64,000 bases of DNA from Strigamia acuminata (GCA_949358305.1 OX442315.1:1364001-1428000); one strand, 5' to 3'; numbered from the stretch's first letter, positions 22,407 through 32,494 are shown. Numbers and translations are program-made. Notes: generated by a model not told the origin, from the sequence alone.

Positions 22407-23997
22407 TGTGACGGTTACACTGTCATACACTTTGTTAGTATAGGACGATTACTTCACCAATAGATGGCGCTGATACGTTTTAGCGGTAATTTCAAATTTC
22501 GACAATTTTTGAGTAAATAAAATATAAATTACTATTTATATTTTATTCCACTGCGACTTTAGACACTTTTAAATACTTTTGGATGTTTAAATACTAGTTG
22601 ATTTATTTGTCACATAATTCTATTGAATTATGTGCAAACTTTACACCTGGTGAAGTCACCCTTCATCACCCACTGTGAGTTGGACTCCTTTTGGATTATA
22701 GTCAAAGGGACTTAATCCAAAGTGTGTCCTGCGTATCCAGTTCCTGTAGTGGACCTAGTAGAAGACTATGTCCTGGGTATCCACTTCCTATGATCTGGGA
22801 TTGGATGGATTTGACTGCCCAGTGATCCCATTGGATCACTGAACAGCTATTCTCCTCACCGAGTATATATCCCCCTGCAAAACGGATATAGCTCGCTCTT
22901 GTTCTGTTTTTGTTTGATACTGATATTACTTGAGCACATATTATACTTCTCTGCGTTCCGACAATCCGTTAAAGAAATACTTTGTATTTAGTGTAAGTAT
23001 CTAGAGTGGGTAGAAGACTCACAGACACACTGCCCGCCTCTTCATGCCAACATTCCGTTGTAGAAATGTAGTAACTAGAGTGGAGAGATTCACAGACACA
23101 TTTAAGTGTAGTATCTAGAGTGGGGTACAACCCACAGACGCACTCCCTCCAGCTTCATGCCAACATTCCGTTGTAGAATGCAGAATCTAGAGTGGAGTAA
23201 AATTCACAGACGCATTGGTAATGTAGAATCTAGAGTGGAGTATTTATATTTCACAGACGCATTATCAGAGTAATCGACGCGGAGTAATTTCCCGGTTACT
23301 CTCCCGCCAGCCAGGACCGAGTGGAGTAATTTCCCGGCGATGGATAACCTTTCCTGCGAAATACTTCGATTCATTTCGTTGTTGGTTTGATGGAACATTT
23401 CAGTCTGACTCAAATGTTGATTGCACTCGGGGCAAAAATAGCTCGGCGCTATTTTAATTATTTCTTTATTTTTATAGTTATTTATCCAGTTTCGCGAACA
23501 CAATATCATGTTTAATTCAATAGAATTTACATGAATATTTATTTCGATTGTTTCATCATTCTTATGATCGCGCTGTATAATTATTAACAATATAATAATT
23601 ATACGTGTGATGATTGTGCCAAAGTCAACCGCACCTCTCGGATATAACACACCCAAGCCTAACCATTACACACCATTTTAGAACCAATCCAGGACCATTT
23701 GGAAGCCCGAACCATACTCAGACGACATCTTTTACGTCACCGTAATAAGAAAGATACACATTCTTATTGCACGACTGAAAACCGCAAGTGATATTATTTC
23801 AGGGCTTTTGCCAACCCATTATATATTTAACATGAAGTTATTTAGCCATTTGTAGGCATAGGTTTTATATAAGTCTTCCATTCGTAATAAATTGTTACAT
23901 GATTTGAGAAAACACAAGCCTCCGTACTTTTACACTTTCACACGAGTTCTCGCTCTAATTGTTAAGCAATTTGTATCTCGCCAAGTCAATCGTCACA
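22407..23997 (+). repeat. 3' LTR of element B
   Basis: 1591 bp bounded by TGTGACG and CGTCACA. It is the inverted counterpart of 17462-18997. It includes diverged tandem repeats at 22990-23270 (core CTAGAGTGGAG...CACAGACGCA) and a GGAGTAATTTCCCGG repeat at 23280-23340. A GCGCCATCTATTGG motif lies on the minus strand at 22457-22470. Confidence 0.85.
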
Positions 23998-24073
23998 ACT
24001 TTGCGCCGGACCAACTAGTTTTCTGCTTTGGTAAAGGTAATCCTGTTAGACACCGTACCCTGTCGAACATCTC

Positions 24074-24257
24074 TAGTATATATCTTACTAATAACAAATT
24101 ATGTTGAGGATGGTTGAAATGAAAGGTCAGTCATATTAGGCTAAGAACTAACAAGTGCTTTATTCGGGGTCAAGCTACAAGGTGGCGCTGGGGGTACAGC
24201 GCCTGAGGCAAAGATAACGTCACTACACAAAACATGCAGTGAAGTCCGAACACAGCA
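24074..24257 (-). repeat. 3' LTR of Mag-2
   Basis: 184 bp, very short for an LTR. It matches 28612-28795. A GGTGGCGCTGGGGGTACAGCGCC segment near 24181-24203 can pair with itself (GGCGCT / AGCGCC). Confidence 0.9.
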
Positions 24258-24357
24258 TCATTCCCCATTAATGGCACATTAATCAAATCACAAATACAAT
24301 AATAGAATTCATTCACGATAGACAATGTACCAATTCGATTAATAAAAACAAATACAC

Positions 24358-27300
24358 TTAATCACTGTTATTATATCCGTAAAATTGTGTCGGGTTGCGA
24401 ATACGCTGGGGATGGCGGTACGGCACAACAGGAGTATTGACGGGAACAGGAGGAGGTGTAGGAGCTGGAGAAGCATCACGAACGTTTAGGAGGTTGGGTG
24501 AATTGGGAGGAGCAACTAGGACTTGCGGTTGTACAACTGGCGGTGTGTTACCGAGGTTTGAGTCGTCAATTATCAAAGGAAAATGTCCGCGATTCCCTCC
24601 CCCCTCCGGAATTTGGGCGTGCGAAGTCTGGCGTTTTCGGAGCTGGTCCGCATGTCGGTTCCAAATTATGGCATTTCCGACGGCCACATCGTACGTGGTG
24701 GACGATGTCTTCTGCGATATTATCCCAGGAACCCATCTCGCGGCGTGCAAATAGTCGCGCGCGAACACCAATTCCCCAGGCTCGAAGAAACGGCGCGTTT
24801 CCACAGTTGTTGGCTCCGGCATTAAGCGGGGGTTCAACAAATGTAATCTAGTTCGAACAGTTCGTTGTAGAAATGCCTCGGACGGCGTAGTCCGTGTAGA
24901 AACGTGCGGCGTCGAGCGATAGGCAATTAAAAATTGGTCAACGGCTTCTGAAATGCTCAAATTCAAATTTAGAAATTTTCCGACTTGATTTTTAAATGTC
25001 TTCACGAAGCCTTCCACTGCTCCGTTGGTAGCTGGGTGGAAAGGCGGTGAACGAGTTTGTCGGATGCCGTTCCGTGACAGGAAGTCAACAAATTCCGCTG
25101 AAGTGAATTGCGGCCCATTGTCAGAATGAACGTGGATCGGCAAGCCGTGACGTTTAAACCAACATTTTAAAACCGCAATTGTTGCTTTCGAGGTAGTAGC
25201 GGTCATCATACGAACTTCGCACCACTTGGTGCGCGCATCCACAGCCAACAGGAACATTTTGCCATGAAAGGGGCCGGCGAAATCGAGGTGGATTCGCCCC
25301 CAAATTTCGTCGGGAATGGGCCAACGCAAGTCGGACGTCTTAGGCGGATCCGGGAGTGCGCGCTGGCACACGTCGCACGCACGCACCATCGACTCAATGT
25401 CACGGTCGATTGACGGCCACCAAACTGTTGAACGAGCGAGCGACTTGGTGCGCACGATTCCAAAATGTCCTGCGTGCAACTCCGCCAGGACCGCACGGCG
25501 AAGCTGTTCTGGCACGACTAAACGCTCCGTCAGGAACAAGAATGGTCCATGCGTGGAGAAGGCGAACCTGTGCTTGTAAAAATTTTTTAAGTCAGGTGTT
25601 GTCGATTTCCATTCGCCTCGGATGCACTGCAGAACTGCTTGCAATTGGGCGTCTGCGTCGTATGCTGCACGCAAGGCTGCTTGCGATACTGGAAACTGCG
25701 AAAGAGAAACGGAAAAAATTTCGTTAACGTGCATATCGAGGTCTTCTCGACCGTCGACTACGGGTTGAGGATTGCGAGACAATCCGTCTGCAATTTGGTT
25801 GTCGACAGCAGGCACATGCTCGATAGCATAATCGTAGGCACTCAGGAAAATTGCCCACCGGTGCAGGCGAGCGGCGACAATTTGATTGCATCCTTTCTTC
25901 TCTCCGAAAATGGCCACCAGCGGTTTGTGGTCAGTTCGTAAAATGAATTTTCTCCCAAACAGGTGGTGGTGGAAGCGGCGAACGCCATAAACGATCGCAA
26001 GACCTTCACGGTCGATTTGCGCATAATTTTTCTGCGCGCTGGACAAGAGGGAACTAGCAAAGGCAATTGGACGATGGATTCCATTTTCTACGTGGGAAAT
26101 AAAGGCGCCCACACCGACCGGCGAGGCATCAACGGTCAGATAAAGTTGCTTCTTCGCGTCGTAGTGTGCCAGCGCTGAATCGACAGTTACTGCAGCCTTG
26201 ACCTTCGTCCAGGCCTTGTGTTGTTCCGGTCCCCATGTCCACGGAGTATCGTCGCGCGTGAGGCGGTAAAGCGGCTCTAATAAAGTGGATAAATTATTAA
26301 TAAATTTGCCATAATAGTTTATGAGCCCCAGGAACGATTTGAGCGATAAAACGTCGGTTGGCTGCATGGCGTTGCGTAGTGGAGCCAATTTTGAGTCCAC
26401 TGGCGTGATTCCTAGCTTGGAAATGTTCAGCCCCAAAAACTGCACACAAGCACGCAAAAACTTGCACTTTTTCCTATTTAATGTTAAATTGGCTTTGTTA
26501 AATGCACCCAATAATTGATCCAGGTTGCATAAGTGCGTTGCGTTTGTTGCACCGGTCACGGCCGAATCATCAATGAACGGCTGCGTACTCTCGACTTTGG
26601 CTGTTAATTTGTCCATCTCGCGTTGGAAGATTGCCGGCGCGCTGGATATCCCGTAAAAAAGTCTATTTACTGTGAAGAGACCCAAGTGGGTATTAATTGT
26701 GCACACCAATTTACTCTCTGCATCCAACTCCAGCTGGTTGTAGGCGTGATTCATATCAAGAGTAGAATACGTCTCACCGCCCGACAACTTCGCTGCAACG
26801 TCTTCAAACAGAGGTAAAGGGTAAGAGTTGGGGAGAACCGCCTTATTTATGGTTCTATTATAGCATCCCGCTATCTTTAACGTGCCATCTGATTTAAGGA
26901 CATGCATAATAGGTGTCGCCCATTTAGAAGAAGCGACAGGAGTTATGATACCTAAATCCTGCAGTCTGCGCAGCTCTTCCTCCAGTCGTGGCTTCATCGC
27001 GAGTGGAACAGGGTAATTCTTCAAAAATATCGGTTGCACGGCCGGATCGATATCGATGTGGACCTTGTGCACATTGTAGCATCCGATTTCATCGCGAAAA
27101 ACGTTGGCATGACGTTCCAAAATCTCGTCCAATCTGTTGGACGACGGTGTATCGAGTTTCTCGGGCGTTGGCGTCGATGTGGACAACGAAAATACTTCTG
27201 CGCCCACCAGGTCGCCAGTTTTCGACAGCAAACCAAATGCTTCGAGCCAGTCGCGGCCAAGGAGTGGGACGGGGCCGTGAGTCGCCACGCACAACGGCAA

Positions 27301-28416
27301 ACGAAAATCGCGATCACGATGACGAACCGGAACTTCGCAAACCCCTTCCATTCGGAGTGTTGTGCCGCCATACGTATTCATCTGGATCGGAAGGGGCTGC
27401 AACGGAAAATTTGAAAAATATTTAGTATAAGTTTCGAGATTTATAAATGTAGCGCCTGCTCCCGTGTCCATTTCCATTAGGAGATTGACATTAGCAATTT
27501 TAATGGCCGAAATAATTGGTTGTGTGGCTTTAATGCCAATCGCGTTGACGGTCGTCGTCAAATCCGGCTCGACAGCGTAGTACGTGAGCTGTTGTGGCAT
27601 CTCGACTGCATGGACTGGAGCTGGTGACTTCAAGACCGACCGGCAAACTGGTTTGATGTGGCCAGTTTTCCCGCATCCGTGGCACGTGGCATCGCGAAAA
27701 CGGCACGCTTCACGCGTGTGCGACTTACTGCCGCAAGCAGAACACGCCGACACATTTCCTTTCGAGTTGGATGGTTGGCGGCCTGGTTGAAACGAGGTAG
27801 TGCCCCTCGAGGAGCGTTTTCTACCCCTTGACGCATCGTGACGTGGTTTGGAGTCGTGGTGGAGTTTGTGCACCGGCAGCGCCGATGCATTCTGCGTCGC
27901 GATCGTCGAAAATTCCTTTTGCGACACTTCAGCAGCGGCAGCGAACTCGACCGCGTCGTCGAACGTCAAATCTTTTTTTAACGTGAGTGCCTGTTGCACT
28001 TGCTCATTCTGGAGGCCACAAAGAAAGCGATTTCTTAATTCGTTAGTTTTGTCGGCGAACTCACAGTTTTGGGCCAGGTCCTGAAGAGCGAGAGAATACT
28101 CCAGCACGGTTTCATTCGGCAGTCGATCACGGCGGTGAAAACGGCGAATTTCTCCCAGCACGAGCGGCTTCGCGCGTGCATTTTTCTGCATCAAGGCCAC
28201 AAGGTCCGCGTACTTCAATTCAGCAGCTTCCTTCGGCGCCGCGAGCGTGTCCAGCTGCTTGAAGGTCGGCATGCCGACGTACGACAAGAGCGTATGGACC
28301 TTCTCCTGGTCATCGACGATCTTATTGCAAGCAAAAATACTTGTCATACGCTTGCAATACAGGCCCCAATCCTCTGTCGGATCGTATTCCCGCGGTGTCC
28401 CTTTTAGAGCTGACAT
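24358..28416 (-). CDS. gag-pol: Mag-2 Gag-Pol fusion polyprotein
   Basis: 1352 codons from ATG (28416) to a stop 100 bp before the 3' LTR. Order: capsid-like region (1-190), a basic Ser/Arg linker, two knuckles (C-S-A-C-G...C and C-H-G-C-G-K-T-G-H-I-K-P-V-C, about 224-258), retropepsin D-T-G-A-G (about 315), RT with F-I-D-D in place of Y-x-D-D (about 615), RNase H V-D-A-S-P-V-G-V-G (about 763), integrase zinc domain (H-A-G-H-F...C-D-V-C, near 25365-25480) and a DDE core (D-F-A-G-P, S-D-N-G-P-Q-F, G-A-V-E-G). A Pro/Val-rich C-terminus follows. It is related to the Mag-1 product, but shorter by the linker regions. No disabling change is seen. Confidence 0.95.
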   Translation of the reverse strand: MSALKGTPREYDPTEDWGLYCKRMTSIFACNKIVDDQEKVHTLLSYVGMPTFKQLDTLAAPKEAAELKYADLVALMQKNARAKPLVLGEIRRFHRRDRLPNETVLEYSLALQDLAQNCEFADKTNELRNRFLCGLQNEQVQQALTLKKDLTFDDAVEFAAAAEVSQKEFSTIATQNASALPVHKLHHDSKPRHDASRGRKRSSRGTTSFQPGRQPSNSKGNVSACSACGSKSHTREACRFRDATCHGCGKTGHIKPVCRSVLKSPAPVHAVEMPQQLTYYAVEPDLTTTVNAIGIKATQPIISAIKIANVNLLMEMDTGAGATFINLETYTKYFSNFPLQPLPIQMNTYGGTTLRMEGVCEVPVRHRDRDFRLPLCVATHGPVPLLGRDWLEAFGLLSKTGDLVGAEVFSLSTSTPTPEKLDTPSSNRLDEILERHANVFRDEIGCYNVHKVHIDIDPAVQPIFLKNYPVPLAMKPRLEEELRRLQDLGIITPVASSKWATPIMHVLKSDGTLKIAGCYNRTINKAVLPNSYPLPLFEDVAAKLSGGETYSTLDMNHAYNQLELDAESKLVCTINTHLGLFTVNRLFYGISSAPAIFQREMDKLTAKVESTQPFIDDSAVTGATNATHLCNLDQLLGAFNKANLTLNRKKCKFLRACVQFLGLNISKLGITPVDSKLAPLRNAMQPTDVLSLKSFLGLINYYGKFINNLSTLLEPLYRLTRDDTPWTWGPEQHKAWTKVKAAVTVDSALAHYDAKKQLYLTVDASPVGVGAFISHVENGIHRPIAFASSLLSSAQKNYAQIDREGLAIVYGVRRFHHHLFGRKFILRTDHKPLVAIFGEKKGCNQIVAARLHRWAIFLSAYDYAIEHVPAVDNQIADGLSRNPQPVVDGREDLDMHVNEIFSVSLSQFPVSQAALRAAYDADAQLQAVLQCIRGEWKSTTPDLKNFYKHRFAFSTHGPFLFLTERLVVPEQLRRAVLAELHAGHFGIVRTKSLARSTVWWPSIDRDIESMVRACDVCQRALPDPPKTSDLRWPIPDEIWGRIHLDFAGPFHGKMFLLAVDARTKWCEVRMMTATTSKATIAVLKCWFKRHGLPIHVHSDNGPQFTSAEFVDFLSRNGIRQTRSPPFHPATNGAVEGFVKTFKNQVGKFLNLNLSISEAVDQFLIAYRSTPHVSTRTTPSEAFLQRTVRTRLHLLNPRLMPEPTTVETRRFFEPGELVFARDYLHAARWVPGIISQKTSSTTYDVAVGNAIIWNRHADQLRKRQTSHAQIPEGGGNRGHFPLIIDDSNLGNTPPVVQPQVLVAPPNSPNLLNVRDASPAPTPPPVPVNTPVVPYRHPQRIRNPTQFYGYNNSD

Positions 28417-28591
28417 ATTGATGGCAAAAGTCGGCGTTGAGTACGAAAACGCGAGGAAAACGTGACAATGGAACGTAGGCCTAACGTCGGGACGGCGTGG
28501 TCAGCAACGGGCCGAAAAAGTGCTCAAAAAGTTCGAAAAACACGAAAAAACTTGCGTCGCTACTGGATTCATTAGTTGAACGTGGATTTCG

Positions 28592-28609
28592 GATCCTATC
28601 TCGTCGCCA
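28592..28609 (-). promoter_or_regulatory. Primer-binding site of Mag-2 (tRNA-Ser type)
   Basis: The minus strand reads TGGCGACGAGATAGGATC two bases inside the 5' LTR. It agrees with the complement of a serine tRNA (GCT anticodon class) 3' end over the acceptor stem, with small differences in the T stem. Mag-type elements are known to use serine tRNA. Confidence 0.65.
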
Positions 28610-28611
28610 TT

Positions 28612-28795
28612 TAGTATATATCTTACTAATAACAAATTATGTTGAGGATGGTTGAAATGAAAGGTCAGTCATATTAGGCTAAGAACTAACAAGTGCTTTA
28701 TTCGGGGTCAAGCTACAAGGTGGCGCTGGGGGTACAGCGCCTGAGGCAAAGATAACGTCACTACACAAAACATGCAGTGAAGTCCGAACACAGCA
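28612..28795 (-). repeat. 5' LTR of Mag-2
   Basis: 184-bp partner of 24074-24257; followed by the duplication ATCTC. Confidence 0.9.
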
Positions 28796-28800
28796 ATCTC

Positions 28801-29796
28801 CGCACACCCGCCGAGTTTGGGCCCGTCTGACAGTGTTTCTAATATTCAAGTGGAATTTGCTGTGTTCGCGTAAAAAATTTATCATCCTTCATCTTTCTAA
28901 ACATGTCATCGGATAGTGGATCTCCGGTAACCCCTTCGATGCACACTGTGCCCTGGTAAAATATCTCCACGAAAGTATTGAGTTAGGGCTGTGTTGTATT
29001 TCAAATTTTAAAGATATCCACAACAACTTTCATCATCATCTTTGTTAAACTTTCACACGATTACTCCACAAACTGTGCAGATTCATCTTTAGTGTTTAAT
29101 GTTTTACGCGCAAATTTCTTTCATCACAAGTGATAAGGACTCATAAGTGAAGTGATTATTATATTTTTCTTTATTTTTTAAGTTTTAGTGCTTCGAAACC
29201 GAACGGTTAGTCAAACATTTGAACTTTTAAGTGTTTTAAGTACTAGTGTTATTTTCATTCAACGTTTATTTTTTTCCATTCATTATTTTTTAGTTATGAT
29301 ATTTTTAAATTATTCATTCCAAAGCGCAACTCAATTATTATTGTAGTTCTTTGATAAATACCCTGAAGAATAGAATTCTCTCTAAGCTTAATGTTAAAAT
29401 TTCTTGGTTAACTAATTTGAGCAAATTGGAATGAATATTTTCTTCAAAGTCCAATTATTTATGTGTTAAATTAATCGCTGTGATATATTAATTTTTGATA
29501 ATTTCTTTAAATTGATGTTGCGATGATTAAGGTTAATTCTCGTGGCAATACGAGTAGTATTGTGCGCTCGGGTACTAATTATTTGTGATAATCTTTATCT
29601 TAATTTAGTTATTCCTTTAATTCCAAATTTAAATTTCATCTAATCATTTTGAACAGTTTCCATGCGCGAAGTTGGCGCATTGTGTTTCCAATCCTTATTA
29701 TTTTTTATTGTTTCCTGAAAAAGAAAAATTAACCTACCTACAGTTTGTTCATGTTTTATAACTTTACCTTCTTTTGTTTTAGCGCTCAAGTATGTG
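28801..29796. other. AT-rich sequence between Mag-2 and the copia element
   Basis: No firm gene. Two weak hints exist. The first 75 bases continue a reading frame from 24001-24073 across the Mag-2 target site. A short frame from the ATG at 28906 (Met-Ser-Ser-Asp-Ser-Gly-Ser-Pro) ends at a GTAAAA-type possible splice donor near 28958. Neither has an identified homologue. The rest is AT-rich and featureless. Confidence 0.25.
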
Positions 29797-29801
29797 CAAT
29801 T

Positions 29802-30009
29802 TGTAGGACACTCTCGAAAAAATAACTAAATGCAGTGGAAAATAACGAATACCCGATTAAAGAATGTCCTATCCGCTTTAGAGAATATCGTCGGGCGGCG
29901 AGCGGTTTGGCTTTCCAACGTTGCGAGAGAATCGACTGAATTTGCGTCGTCGTAACGTGCGCCGGTCGCGATGTGTATCGTACGAAAAATATAACACAAA
30001 TTAATATAT
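29802..30009 (-). repeat. Copia 3' LTR, distal piece
   Basis: Matches 42732-42938. It is cut at ATAT, the gypsy element's target duplication. Confidence 0.9.
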
Positions 30010-30478
30010 TGTCATGCGGTTGAGTCGCGTCGTCTGCCGACCGTCTCAAACCAGCACAAATGTTATTAGAGTTGTCAAAATCTATCACTAGACAGCGTAC
30101 GTGATGGTGACATCACGGACGAGTCAATTGGAACTAACTCAGGGGGGGACTTGAGTATAAAAGAGCAACTTTGGCTCTTAGAGCTCAGTCTTCCCAGGAC
30201 TTCTAATGATTAATGTTTCAGCCAGTATATGGCATGATTAGTTTGCAAATAAGAAAGAAGGTGTTATTCATGTCTTTAGTCTTAATGTTTACTTTGGTTT
30301 TAGGTTTAGTTTTATGATTTCAATTAAGTTTATGATTTGTAATTAAAGAATAAAAGAACATAGTTTATATTTCAACCTAAACTCTGACTCCTGTTCATTT
30401 CACTCTTAGTTATTAAATGATGTTCATCAAAATAGTTATAAGTTACGTGGTCATTATTGGCCAGTTGGCCACGTAACA
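30010..30478 (+). repeat. 5' LTR of the gypsy element, with promoter
   Basis: Contains TATAAAA at 30156-30162 and an arthropod-type initiator TCAGT at 30185-30189, about 30 bp apart, so transcription probably starts near 30187. A hairpin-forming GAGC...GCTC lies between them. AATAAA at 30349-30354 is the likely polyadenylation signal. Confidence 0.88.
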
Positions 30479-31492
30479 AAGTGCTGGAGATTGCGGTTTT
30501 CTTTTGAGACCCACTAATTGGTTGATGAAAGTAGTGAATAAGTAAAAATTTACAGTAAAATCAGCCAGTTTTGTGCTAAAATTGAGAAGTTAGAGCTAAA
30601 AAACCCCCGTAAAAACTCAGTGAAAATAGTAGAAATTCTTATAAAATTTAGAAAGAGTGCAGATTAATTTGCATATTAGAGAAAATAAGAGTGAATCATA
30701 GAGTGACTCAGAGTTTGGAAGCAGTTTCTTAGTGAATAATTAATGAGATTGCATTGAATTAGATAATACTTTGGATTAAATTGTTAAAGTTGTTTAAAAG
30801 TGTTGAATATTAAATATTTAGAGGGAAATAATTTTGATAATAATATATTTAATAAAGTTGTAATAAAATAATTTTTTTTTTCCTCCAGTAAAGATTATAT
30901 TGATTCTAGTGATGACTAATAGTAATATTTGTCTATTTTCAGGAAATTAGTGACATTGTTGTTAATATTTCGAATTTAAATTGGTGTTTGTTAGTAATAA
31001 ATTAAATTTATTTCAGGATTGTGTGTTGGCGAATTGTGGTTATTAGTAAATGTGTGAAGTGCATTATAGAGTAGTAAAAATAAGAATTATAGTGCAGTTC
31101 AAAGCTTAACAGTGGAGGAATCAGTAAAGCTTACACAAACACAAACGGATTGTCTACTAGATTTACAAAACCAAGAACTACAAAGGACAGTAGATAACCG
31201 TAATATCACAACTAAAAGAGGGAGTGGAAAAATAAAACACACTAAACCTGAAGTTATAGAGGATGAACAAGTTGTTGAAATAAAACAAGAGGAACCAGTT
31301 GTTGAGATAAACCAAGAAGAGCATTTGCAAGACTCATTATCCCAACAGGAACTTGATTCTTCTTCACCTTTGAAATTAATAAAGCCAAAATTGTTACAAT
31401 CAGTTTTTGAATTATTAACTCCAATAAAGATACAAACACCTTTAGTAAATACTAATACTCAGGGATCCACATCAAAAGGAACGAAATCCAAG
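30479..31492 (+). other. Gypsy element leader, with possible splice acceptors and an ATG-less frame
   Basis: The primer site is not certain; AAGTGCTGGAGATTGCGG follows the LTR and only loosely resembles a tRNA-Ala end. Three pyrimidine-rich AG sites (AG at 30887-30888, 30941-30942 and 31015-31016) look like 3' splice sites. From 31070 the gag frame is already open but lacks an ATG until 31493. The translated sequence there is acidic, with a repeated Val-Val-Glu-Ile-x-Gln-Glu-Glu unit. Confidence 0.5.
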
Positions 31493-32494
31493 ATGGCGGA
31501 CCCAATAGCAGTTCTAACTGACCTTTTTAAGAGTGTAATGATACAAAAGCGGGATGTTATTTGTTATGACACCACAAAGGGAAATATTGACCAATGGCTA
31601 GTAGCGTATGAAGCCACAATAGGCACGGATGATGAGAGAGTTAAACATTTACCATTAGCGTTAAAAACTGATGGATTGGCATGGTTTGTGGAGTTATTAA
31701 AAAAGAATCCAACATGGACTTGGACCGAGTGGAAACCACAACTTGAAAAAAAGTTTCGTAGAGGCCAGGAAAATGTTTTAAATACTCTTCACTTCATGAG
31801 ACACACAGAAGGAACAGCAGATGCCTATATGAAGAAAGTCTTGGCCGAATGTGCTTTTGTGTTGCTGGCACTTACTGAAGGACAAAAAATTAATTATGTT
31901 TACCAAGGTTTGAAGCCGGCAATGCAGCAAATGATGGTGACAGTATTCCCGACTAAACTGGCAGAGATGGAACAAAGACTTAAATTGTATGAGACTATGA
32001 AAGTCAAGGATCCAGCGGATGTGCTGCTGTCACTTTTCAAAAAGGTAGTGGACGAAAAGGTGACTCCAGTAACAGCAGGTAAACTGAGTGGAACTGTAGT
32101 AACCCCATTAACCCACGATGAGCTTTTAGCTGAGAATGCAAGGTTGAGGCAACAGTTATTAGCTTTTGAGACAGAGGATCCGGAGTCTGAAGTACCCATC
32201 TTAATAGGAAGCCAGTGGTATGCACCAATGAAGCAAAGAGGTCAGAATTTTCAATACAAGAATTTTCAAGGAAGTATTAATAGAGGTGGTAGTCAAAATT
32301 ACAATACTAATAATAACAACAATAGTAATAATAATAATACTCGTTCGTGCGGATGCTATCATCATTTTAGTTGCGAGTTCTATAATCCACCAAGGTACCA
32401 ACAGGATAGAGGTGGTAATGCAGGAAGACCAAGAAGACGTAGAAGAGAAGGTCCTAATCCTACAGTCAACACCCAACAGCAGACGGAAAACTAG
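31493..32494 (+). CDS. gag: Gypsy element gag
   Basis: I choose the ATG at 31493 (context AAGATGG, Met-Ala-Asp-Pro) because the frame further upstream to 31070 has no ATG. The 333-residue product has a retrotransposon-gag capsid domain (W-L-V-A-Y...W-F-V-E-L-L, F-M-R-H-T-E-G-T-A-D-A-Y, then a Leu-rich helix), a heptad-like region near residue 220, and an Asn/Gly/Arg-rich C-terminus. There is no classical CCHC knuckle; only an unusual C-G-C-Y-H-H-F-S-C cluster and an Arg-rich tail could bind RNA. The stop (TAG 32492-32494) directly follows GGAAAAC. Confidence 0.85.
   Translation: MADPIAVLTDLFKSVMIQKRDVICYDTTKGNIDQWLVAYEATIGTDDERVKHLPLALKTDGLAWFVELLKKNPTWTWTEWKPQLEKKFRRGQENVLNTLHFMRHTEGTADAYMKKVLAECAFVLLALTEGQKINYVYQGLKPAMQQMMVTVFPTKLAEMEQRLKLYETMKVKDPADVLLSLFKKVVDEKVTPVTAGKLSGTVVTPLTHDELLAENARLRQQLLAFETEDPESEVPILIGSQWYAPMKQRGQNFQYKNFQGSINRGGSQNYNTNNNNNSNNNNTRSCGCYHHFSCEFYNPPRYQQDRGGNAGRPRRRRREGPNPTVNTQQQTEN
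32485..32491 (+). promoter_or_regulatory. -1 frameshift heptamer of the gypsy element
   Basis: Gag codons read acG GAA AAC TAG. A -1 slip gives GGA AAA CTA and an open pol frame to 36402. The +1 alternative frame stops at 32531, so -1 is the productive shift. Confidence 0.75.

Larger units (their letters stand above)
12532..23997 (+). mobile_element. Element B: 5'-truncated Ty3-type retrotransposon with a third ORF
   Basis: The order is gag 3' part, -1 frameshift site, pol, spacer (interrupted by a solo LTR at 17462-18997), third ORF (20165-21835), polypurine tract (22397-22404) and a 1.6-kb 3' LTR (22407-23997). The 5' LTR, leader and most of gag are missing; the open gag frame begins at a stop codon at about 12530. 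Pol has lost a frame near 16900 and an integrase zinc ligand. The copy is therefore dead, although its third ORF is still open. Assigning the third ORF and LTR to the same element rests on shared orientation and the adjoining polypurine tract. Confidence 0.75.
24074..28795 (-). mobile_element. Complete Mag-like Ty3 retrotransposon (Mag-2)
   Basis: 184-bp LTRs (24074-24257 and 28612-28795) that look identical, and a perfect target duplication ATCTC (24069-24073 and 28796-28800). The primer site TGGCGACGAGATAGGATC (28592-28609) matches the 3' end of a tRNA-Ser(GCT) type. The purine-rich minus-strand sequence GGGGAATGA abuts the 3' LTR. It has a single intact Gag-Pol ORF. All of this points to a recent insertion. 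Element ends on the minus strand are TGCTG...ACTA, so the 3' terminus is TA rather than the usual CA. Confidence 0.93.

Noticed and set aside
17462-23997. A DNA transposon with 1.5-kb terminal inverted repeats carrying one ORF
   Set aside because: Each arm has LTR-like ends. The left arm has its own ATTT duplication, and the right arm is preceded by a polypurine tract, so two LTRs in opposite orientation fit better.
30479-30496. Gypsy primer-binding site for tRNA-Ala
   Set aside because: Only a loose match (TGCTGGAGATTGCGG) with an offset; left unassigned.
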